Of a stretch of 64,000 nucleotides of DNA, positions 55,802 through 64,000 are shown piece by piece (the first letter of the stretch is position 1; each line of letters begins with the position of its first letter). The notes beneath the pieces were generated by a model. That model was not told the origin of the DNA. It worked only from the letters and a program-made list of their open reading frames with translations, and did not search any database. The position numbers and the translations under genes are program-made. The stretch comes from Diabrotica undecimpunctata (taxonomy: Eukaryota; Arthropoda; Insecta; Coleoptera; Chrysomelidae): positions 41,445,753 to 41,509,752 of the forward strand of contig NC_092804.1 of the NCBI RefSeq assembly GCF_040954645.1. The letters run 5' to 3'.

Positions 55802-57480
55802 TTAGTTTTCACGTAGATTGGGTAGCCACGAGATTTTACGTCTTCCTACGCTTCTTCTGCCTTTGATTTTACCCTGCATTATATTCCTTAGTAGCTCGTA
55901 TTTTTTATCTCTCATGATGTGCCCCAAGTATTCCAATTTCCTGATTTTTATGGAATTTAAAACTTCGCATTGTTTTCCTAGTTGTTCGAGAACTTGTTCG
56001 TTTGTTTTGAGATACATCCATGATATTTTCAAAAAAAGGTGGTAACACCACATTTCGAATGCTTCTAGGTTTCTAATGATGGATTTTTAAAGTGTCCAAG
56101 CTTCAACCCCATACAAAAGGGTAGAGAAAATATAACATCAAAGCATTCTTATTCGGAGCGATATATTGATATAGCGATTACAAAAAAGTTTTCTCATTCT
56201 ATTAAAAGTTGACCGTGCAATTTCAGTGCGGAATCTTATTTCTTTTGTCTGATCAGTATCTTCTATGATCCATGCTCCAAGGTATTTGTACGAAGATATT
56301 TGTTTAATTTCTGTATTATCTAGTAATAGCTTAACTTTGATGTTTTGTGATTTTTGTAAATACCATGAACTTGGTTATCTTCAAATTTATTTTAAGTTCA
56401 TAATCGTTGCAATATATATTTAGTTGTTCAGCAAGGTGTTGCAGTTCTTCTAGTGTGCCTGCCAGAAGGGCGGTGTGGTCAGCATATCTTATGTTATTAA
56501 GTGGCTCACCGTTTATTATAAGGCCCTCACTGACCTAGGTAAGCGCTAATTCTGAGATGGCTTCACTGTATAAATTGAATAGCAAGGGTGATAAAATACA
56601 CCCTTGGCGGACCCCACGGTGAATCTGGATATTCTCGGTCAGTTCATTTTCAACTTTCACTTTTGCTGTTTGGTTCCAATAGAGGTTACATATGATTCTA
56701 ATGTCTCTACTGTTTATGCTTTTATTTAATAAATATATATATTCAAATGCCTTCTCAAAATCAATGAAACAGGCATATACTTCCTGATTTATATCTAAGC
56801 ATCTCTGCGAAAGAACACTTACTGCGAACAGTGCATCTCGTGTTCCCAGTCCTTTCCTAAATCCCATTTGTGTATTACTTATTTCTTCATCTAATTTTTT
56901 ATGTATTCTATTGTAAATTACTTTTAAAAATAATTTCAAGACATGACTCATTAAGGCTATGATCCGATATTCATTGCACTCCTTTGCATTGGCTTTTTTG
57001 GGTAGCAGTATCAATGTTGATTGGAGCCATTCTTTAGGTATTATACCTGATCTATATATGGTATTGAATAGATCCAAAAGAAGATCAATAGATTCAGTAT
57101 TCACAATTTTGAGTAATTCGATAGGAACTTCATCAGGCCCGGGAGATTTACCACGTTTAGCTTGTTTCATTGCATATTCAATTTCTTCTCGTATAATGTT
57201 AGGCCCAGGATCATCCTTAATTTCTTTTGGTGCTTCTGTTCTCTCTTTGTCTTCAAAAAGTTGTGCTATATATTGTGTCCATCTACGCATTTTTTGGTTT
57301 ATATCTGTTATAAGTGCACCACTTTCATCTCTTAGTTGCCTAGTTTGAAGTGTTTTTTTCATTCCTGTTAAGTCTTTAATTCTTTTATGCATGTTAAAAA
57401 AGTCATATTTTTTCTCAATTTCTTCTAGTTCTTGGCATTGCTCATGTAACATTCTCTCCTTAGCTTCTTTTATTCTCTTT
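55802..57480 (-). pseudogene. RTE-like LINE ORF2, reverse transcriptase to tail (family C)
   Basis: A 305-codon open frame (57452-56535) covers the linker (LTGMKKTLQTRQLRDESGAL), KRGKSPGPDEVPIELLK, IPKEWLQSTLILLPKK, ISNTQMGFRKGLGTRDALFA and CFIDFEKAFEYI, then RGVRQGCILSPLLFNLYSEA. After its stop comes IRYADHTALLAG: the second Asp of YADD is His, and the first catalytic segment reads FEY instead of FD(R/K)V. The tail is in frame 55802-56053: KIRKLEYLGHIMRDKKYELL and GRRKISWLPNLR. Several frameshifts lie between. The endonuclease is missing. Confidence 0.8.
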
Positions 57481-59953
57481 TTAATTAATCAATCAGTTTC
57501 AGTATATTTAATTGGATTTTTTGTTTTGAATGATTTTCTAATTTAAAGATTAATATTAGTTTAATAATAAAATATTTTTATAAAATATTCGACCTAATCC
57601 AATTGATTCACTGAGAAAATAGCATTGTTTTGTTAGTTCTGGTTACGTGTATATTCCGAAAATTTATTAAAAGCTTTTTAAATGCATGATGTCCATTAGT
57701 TTTGCTTGTCAATAATTCATTTTAACTACAGAGTATGTTTTTAAATAGAGCTGCTTTCCAGTCCGCTCGCTTGCTATGCGAGTATCATATCGATCAAGTT
57801 AACGTTCGTTATTGTAAAGACCTTGCCGTTAACAACGAACTTGATTTAGGGTTAAACTAGTATTATAGTTTACCGCAACGAGGGCAGATTTAGTCTAGTC
57901 AATTCTAGAAATATATCATTCATTACTCATACTTAATATATTCTTTTAATTTGATAGAAATTCTGATATATTTCTTTTGGGAAAGCTTAATGAGTAAGTT
58001 AATTAAAGAATGTATTTTTGAAATTGAATACCATAATACAAAAACTGTACATTTTTTACAAATGCACATTACAATATTTTGATGTACAGCTTAGCATATT
58101 TCAATTGTTTTCTTAAGATAAACTTGAGGCATTTTAAAAAATTTTTAAAACTTATAGTATGTTATTTATTAATTTTCCAGTTCATCTATCAATCAATTAT
58201 ATGTATTGATGTTTATCTTGTTCTTTAAGGCTTTGTTTTTAAGGTAAAATAAAAAAAATCAAGATTTTATTAAATTTGTTATTAAAAAATAGTTTGAAAA
58301 AGGGATGAATTTTTAGCTTATAAAAATTTATAATAACTTTGACATTTTCCTGTGTCGTAACGGAATGGAACAAAACAGACTTTTTAAAAAAATCAGAACC
58401 TTCTGTGACTAATAGAATATCAGATAGCATTTCTTATCCTAAAACCCTATTTCCAGTGTTTATTAACATTAAGAGCTGAAACTTGAACAAACTGTAAAAG
58501 AAGATATAAATTTTATGATCAAACTGGTAGATGGTATACACAGGGAAGAAGTAAATAGTTATAAGCCGTTAAAATGATGGTACTCATAAAATCACGACAC
58601 TGAAAAGTAGAGGAGGGAACTGTCCGCTGAAATAACTCAGCTTGTTTCTTGTTATTGGTCATAAAAAGGTTCTGTTTTTTTTTTTTAAGTGTGCTTTTGC
58701 AACAACTTTTCATTGAGCCTACTTAAAACCGTGTGACATAAAAAATATCAAAGTTATTATAAATGTTTAGAAGTTAATAAATCAGCCATTTTTCAAACTG
58801 TTTTGTAATACGAGATTTAATAAAATGTGAAACGATTTTAATAAACTTAAAAATTATAAATGAAGCCTTAAAAAATCTATTGCGGTTTATAAAGAGTTTA
58901 TATAGAGTGACCGTTTGGGCAAGCACAGTTGTTTAAATAATCGCTCTCAAAGATAAATAAATTGAATAACTTATAAACTATTTGGTTGATCTGTTTAAAA
59001 TTTGAAATTCATTAACTGCCACAATTTCAAGTAGTTATGTTACATGTATTTAAGCAAAAAAGAAAGTTATTAACATTTATCAATTGCTACAAAAATAACT
59101 GTTTTTTATTATGTAATTATCTCATGAAAATTATGTAATCATTAAATCATCCACTTTTACCTCTTAGGCAGTAAAATCTAAAAACAAGTTCTGTCAGACA
59201 ATATGAAAAGTTGCTTTTGCTTCGCAGTTTTATATTTATCATCAGAGAATTTTAATTTTCATGTTTTTCTTAAAATTTTTAAGCTATTTAATTAAAAAAA
59301 TAGTAGTACGTATCTAAAAAAATTTCGGTATGTCATAAAATTGTCGTTTCGGGAAAATTAGAGGAATAATGACACATAACCAAAAAAAGTCGCAGAGCGA
59401 AAAAGTGTAAAACTCGGCCTCAAAGTTTGAAGAGAATATCTATCATTAACTTTTTGGTGGATGGGCACTACAGCTATCTATTTTGTCTTGTGTTACTGTT
59501 TTAAATGCACAGCTAACTTATGTGGTTAAGTATTGATATAGAATTGGGTTTTAAATTCAGATTGAACAGGGGAGTAGTATTGTTTTTTTTTCACTTGGGG
59601 ATTTTATTATTGGGCATTTTCTGTTATTTTATACATGTAATATTTTAGCGATATGGGTCAGTAGAAGAAAATGTTGAATTGAAGTTTTATCGGAGTTTGG
59701 TACAGGTTAGGATTTTGTAAGCTTACTTATGCTTAAGCTGAAAGGATGGAGTTAACATTGTCAATTCAAGTACAATATTATTTGTATAGCCCTATTAATT
59801 AAAAAATTACTTTTATCAGCGAGAATTGCCAACAATTTAGTTAGCTGCTTCCTGCTAACTATATAGATTAGTAATCACTAGCGGACCAACTCGACATCGA
59901 GTTTTTTAAATGAAATTTTTATTTTGCGAGAAAAATATACAATATATACAATG
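57481..59953. other. Long AT-rich stretch without gene
   Basis: No coding similarity or repeat pair recognised; short Lys/Phe-rich frames at 58.2-58.7 kb are not supported. Confidence 0.4.
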
Positions 59954-60339
59954 ACCGGAAGTAAAAATATTTTTATCAATAACTCAAAAACTATAAATGA
60001 TAATTTCGTGAACTTACATTTTTGAACTCTACGTTGAATTCTCTATGATTTGACTAATAAAACCGGAAGTCGACCTCAAAACCGGAATGCAATTTTTAGT
60101 TCATCAAATGTCGACATGGATATCATTTAGCAGTTAATTTTGCATGCTGATCACGAATCCGGTGTCAGATTTGCTCTATCTTGACGTTTTATGCGCGTTT
60201 CGGGTCACTTCCGGTGTCGGATCGCAACCGAAAGTACATATTTAGATTCGTCTTGACGAGACCTTTCGATCCATATATACATTGTGGGGTCTAAAACTTA
60301 AAGTAAATTTTAACTTCCGGTCATCTCAAAACCAGAAGT
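59954..60339. repeat. Cluster of ACCGGAAGT-type words
   Basis: ACCGGAAGT or its complement occurs at 59954-59962, 60062-60070, 60207-60215 and 60313-60321. Near matches lie at 60081-60088 (ACCGGAAT) and 60331-60339 (ACCAGAAGT). The spacing is about 100-145 bases and the orientation is mixed. The surrounding sequence is otherwise AT-rich. It may be a decayed dispersed repeat; the word also resembles an ETS-factor site, but no gene is close. Confidence 0.45.
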
Positions 60340-60959
60340 GAATTTTTGTACCAAAAGTATATCTTGACAATCTCATACATAATACTAATAATATTCCAAA
60401 AAAATATTTTAATTATCTAATATGGTTTTTGAGTAAAGTGGTGGCCAAGAAAAGGGCTTAGCGTTTTAGTATATAAGATTTTAAAGCAACATTTATACCA
60501 AAACTTAACGTTGGTAGGCTATTAATTAGACTGTCATGTGTACGAAATTATCAATTAATCTAAGGTTATGTATGTACTGGTTCAATAAGAATAGGTAATT
60601 AGCTGTATACTTAATGTACCAGCGGGACTAAAATCTAGCCTAAGAGGCCTAAAATCCAGCCTAAAATACTTAAATCTAGCCCAATAAATATAAAGATAGA
60701 AGTATTTTTAACACATTTATTCTAAAAATCCTAGCAAAGGGATACGTAAGTATATAAGCAAGCTAAATCACAATGAAAATATTACTAATACTACAATTAA
60801 TAAAAATGATCGAAAACTAAAACTATGATACTTGTATAATGTTCCGCGTACTAATACACTCTGATATTGTCTTGCTTCAGGCCTTTATTGGTAAATACTA
60901 TACGAGCTCATAATACACGTGTCCTTGCTTTATCTGCATGGTTCTTGTGTAACACAACA
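60340..60959. other. Gap
   Basis: Three near-copies of AAATCTAGCC / AAATCCAGCC lie at about 60630-60680; nothing else recognised. Confidence 0.4.
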
Positions 60960-62370
60960 TCTTCTTCTTCTTTAAGTTCCGTCTCCTATCGAAGGTTAAA
61001 AATCATCATGGCTATGAGGACCCTGTTGACGGCCGCTCTAAATAGTTCTGCACCACTGCGTTCAAACTATTCCCTCAAGTTCTTAAGCCACGATATTCTT
61101 CGTCTTCTCACATTTCGCTTTCCTGGAATTTTGCCTTGCACAATAAGTTGCAATAATGAGCATCTCTACCCTCTCCAAACATGGCCTTATGTTTTTTTCG
61201 TTCTTCCATAAGTTTAAGAATTCCTACTGTTATCCAAGGTTTTGTTTTTTCCTGAGTGGTTGGAGGGTTTTTTTTTTTTAAACTGAACATAAGGTCATGT
61301 TGAATTTTTTCCCATTTTTGGTCAACAGTTAGAGTTTCTGCATTATTTTCTTTGACTTTCTGTAAGTTCTCATTTATTTTAAATTTTGTTACCGCATATG
61401 TATTGTCTTGTTTGAGCCGTCTTGTATCCATGATTTTCTTGGAGCCATAATGCTTTACATTCTTTAGTTTCACTCTAATCGATAAAACAACCTGTTAATG
61501 TTCTGACGATAAAAAAATAAAGTTCATGTAACTTTTTGGCTAAGGTCTCGTGTTAGGGTTTACAGGTTGCGCAAGCGCCCCTAACATGACTTAACGACTA
61601 CTTTCATAGCCGGGACTGACGGCTTTACGTGCCCTCCAAAGTACAGTGGCAGCTCAGTTAAATTAGAAATTGGATTGGAAATTTTGTCGGTGCCGGGATA
61701 CTTTGTTGACGATAATATAATCTTTTTGATTTGTGACTATTCTGTTCTTATGGTCAGCTGGTGACCTCCATGTGTACAATTTACATTTAGGAAGTTTGAA
61801 CAAGGTATTTGCAACTATGAGTTCCTGATGTTCGCCACATTCATTCCTCTCTAAGTCCATATCGCTCCACATAATTAATTCTTCACTTCTCCTTGGCCCA
61901 CTTTAGCGTTTAAATGTCCCAATATAATATTTGTATCATATCTTTCAGTCAGCTTTAAGGCATTTGCAATTTGTTCATGGAAGTTCTCTATGGTGTCTTT
62001 ATTTTATATATTATATTTATTTTACGTTTTAAATGAAAGTTGAAAGACAGCGTAAATATTCACTCGAAGTAGGGAACAAAGTTACAAAAAGCTTTTTGAG
62101 AATTCTTATCAACTATAATGCCAACTCCCTGTGCCTGTGATTGGAGTTGTTACCATAATAATATATTGTTTTATTTCTATTGTCACATTTTCTTGATTCA
62201 GGCTATTGTATATAGTTAAAACCCAGTATGTTAATCTTTGTTTTGCACATTTCCGACACAGTGTTATCTAGTTTGCCAGATTGGTATAAACTTCTTACTT
62301 TCTATGTTCCAATTTTCAAGGATATAGAGTTGTTCTTATTTGTTTGACAGGGACTTACCTTAATAACGAC
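60960..62370 (-). pseudogene. RTE-like LINE with endonuclease and tail but no reverse transcriptase (family C)
   Basis: On the minus strand the endonuclease starts near 62360 (SLYQSGKLDNTVSEMCKTKI, then GVGIIVDKNSQKAFCNFVPY near 62090). It continues with NIILGHLNAKVGQGE (about 61910), ERNECGEHQELIVANTLFKL and YTWRSPADHKNRIVTNQKDY (61872-61663). The post-endonuclease linker follows at 61473-61150 (WEKIQHDLMFSLKKKN, PWITVGILKLMEERKKHKAM). It then jumps directly to the tail at 61150-60960: QGKIPGKRNVRRRRISWLKN and FRAAVNRVLIAMM, with a GAAGAAGAAG end. The whole reverse transcriptase, some 450 residues, is missing. This may be an internally deleted, LINE-mobilised derivative or a post-insertion deletion. 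Confidence 0.75.
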
Positions 62371-63095
62371 CTGTCATTTAAATCTGATTGTTCTCAATGC
62401 AGGATTTTTGATTCCAAGCTTCATAATCATTAGGTAAATTATCGACTAGTGGAATGATGATGATTTTTACTAAGGATATCCATGCGGATCTTTAATGTGG
62501 CAGTCACACCGTGGCTTTTCACATCTCAATGCCGTTGACTAATTTAGCTTTTTCACCTTCGGAGTTAATTTTTGAGCTTCAGGGCAATGAAGTGCCCTAC
62601 CACGTGTTTATTTTTTCACCCGTAGCTGTTGACCAACAAGTAAGGATTACTTATGTCGGTAATCGTTTGGTTAGTTTAAAACTTCAGAGAATAACTATCC
62701 AAGAACGATATGGGAGAGTTTGTTGCTGATAGTATATCGGAACAGTGTGTTTATTTTTGGCTCTCCAAAATAGTTTAAATTAAGTGAAAACAAGTTTTCA
62801 AAATTTAACTACGCTTTGTGAAGTTATTAGTGATCAACTGAACTCACTTTTGCTGGTCTGTAAGTTCAGTTTTGCTGTAAATTTCACCGAAAATATATAA
62901 TTAGTACGTATTTAACATCATTGAAAACTTTCATATCCATATTTGCTTGACGATTAACAAAAACATTTAATTACCATTGACCTGTATCTCCGGTCGGTTT
63001 TTTTTCTGGCGGCGGACAGGTCCGTCTTTAGGAATGTTTAAACATCAACGAATATGTCGCAAATCAATTAAATAAATTTACCAGGCAATTCTCAA
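62371..63095. other. Gap and probable leader of the I-like LINE that follows
   Basis: The LINE leader should start somewhere in 62950-63095 (GC-richer block at 62980-63025), but its exact 5' end cannot be set without the 3' end and target duplication, which lie outside the window. Confidence 0.35.
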
Positions 63096-64000
63096 ATGGA
63101 TAATTCTACACAAAGAAGTTACTCTACCGCACTAACACAACAAAAATTTCCGTCAAAACGGCAAGCTATCATTTTTAATTCCATTGAAGATGCGAAAATA
63201 CAAGATTACCTCCTTCCCCTGGGAGAAATCATTCATCCAAAAAATATACTATTCTGCTTTAGATTATCAAACAGTAGAATATGTTTATATTTATCATCTG
63301 AAAATATCGTAGAAAAATTCATGAATGAAAATAACGGCAACATTGAAGTTAATAACCAGATTATACAAGCTCGACCGTATATAACTCCCTCCGAAAGAAT
63401 CATTCTCTCTAATGTCTGCCCATCCATTCCTCATGATGTATTAATTAAAGAACTTGAATCCATGGGGCTTTTTATTCTATCTATTGTCCTATCTATGTCC
63501 TTTTTAAAAATTGGTGCACCGTTTCCCGAATTTAATCATATAATGAGCTTTAGGAGACAAATCTTTATTAGCCCAACAGATCTCACAATTCCAGAATCGT
63601 TTTTAATTAATTACGATAATACCTTATATAGAATCTTTTTATTAAGCGGCAACCTAACGTGTTACAACTGTAAACAAAATGGGCATACGGCAACTAACTG
63701 CAAAAACCCTATCAATCCAAACCCAAACCCTACTTCTCCTACCACAACAGAAGAAATCTCAACGTGTAGCTCTCCAGAAATATCAACCATCACACCGACA
63801 TCTTCTTCAAGTCAAACAGACACCCCAACTACAGAAAATCAACTAAATATAAAACAAACTGCGAACGAAACAACTACCTTACATATGAAAATTGAATCTC
63901 CACAGAACAGATCAAAAAGAACTATTGACGATACCTTAAGTCCTTCTCCGTCTTCCAATGATACCACTAATAAATCGAAGTTTACCAGTCCAGCAGAAAT
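63096..64000 (+). CDS. I-like LINE ORF1, open and running off the window
   Basis: From ATG at 63096 the frame stays open for 301 codons to the window edge. The layout matches ORF1 of the intact element at 29.4-30.7 kb: MDNS start, FPSKRQAIIFNSIEDAKIQD, ITPSERIILSNVCPSIP, FRRQIFISPTDL and YDNTLYRIFLLSGNLTC. A single CCHC knuckle follows (Cys 189, Cys 192, His 197, Cys 202), then a Ser/Thr/Pro/Asn-rich tail. Similarity is clear but far from identity, so it is a related, separate subfamily. The product would bind LINE RNA. Since no break is visible and the 5' part is present, a full-length copy may continue to the right. Confidence 0.85.
   Translation, partial: MDNSTQRSYSTALTQQKFPSKRQAIIFNSIEDAKIQDYLLPLGEIIHPKNILFCFRLSNSRICLYLSSENIVEKFMNENNGNIEVNNQIIQARPYITPSERIILSNVCPSIPHDVLIKELESMGLFILSIVLSMSFLKIGAPFPEFNHIMSFRRQIFISPTDLTIPESFLINYDNTLYRIFLLSGNLTCYNCKQNGHTATNCKNPINPNPNPTSPTTTEEISTCSSPEISTITPTSSSSQTDTPTTENQLNIKQTANETTTLHMKIESPQNRSKRTIDDTLSPSPSSNDTTNKSKFTSPAE

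Overview
The window looks like intergenic DNA from a large, AT-rich insect genome that is packed with transposable elements (TEs). I see no convincing single-copy host gene. Nearly every recognisable coding stretch belongs to a TE, and most are broken by stops, frameshifts or internal deletions. The insect assignment is an inference from the mix of families: I-like, Jockey-like, R1-like and RTE-like LINEs, P, piggyBac, hAT, Tc1/mariner and PIF/Harbinger DNA transposons, and Penelope-like traces. Species cannot be decided from this sequence.

Layout. 0-5.2 kb: a Penelope-like GIY-YIG remnant, then RTE-like LINE remnants on both strands. 5.8-13.9 kb: two Tc1/mariner-type elements with long terminal inverted repeats (TIRs), a fragment of a third, and LINE tails. 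14.7-18.9 kb: a 515-bp MITE with TTA target duplications, a PIF/Harbinger transposase remnant facing a MADF-domain remnant, and a P-like element bounded by 29-bp TIRs and a 9-bp target duplication that encodes a THAP domain. 20.4-24.5 kb: a pile of LINE fragments with a 159-bp (TA)n and a 327-bp (GATA)n array. 25.6-31.0 kb, minus strand: a full-length I-like LINE with both ORFs open, a poly(A) tail and target duplications, the best-preserved element here. 31.2-33.1 kb: a Jockey-like reverse transcriptase. 33.3-35.5 kb: a nearly whole piggyBac transposase pseudogene split by a 633-bp solo-LTR-like insertion. 35.5-37.5 kb: a hAT-like element with an 8-bp target duplication, carrying a nested inverted-repeat pair whose arms each hold a hammerhead-ribozyme-like motif. 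37.6-43.8 kb: a LINE ORF1 remnant, a decayed I-like copy, a third hammerhead-like motif, and a tRNA-derived SINE abutting an RTE-like LINE. 45.4-50 kb: a Jockey-like element with one stop in ORF1 and no endonuclease. 50.7-54.1 kb: a second piggyBac fragment and an R1-like LINE ending in poly(A). 55.4-62.4 kb: more RTE-like LINE remnants. 63.1 kb to the end: an open ORF1 of another I-like LINE that runs out of the window.

The strongest points for follow-up are the three hammerhead-like motifs, which share the same extra U and a loopless palindromic helix III; the intact I-like LINE; and the exact insertion footprints (P-like, hAT-like, Harbinger-type MITE, solo LTR). These footprints allow part of the insertion order to be read directly.
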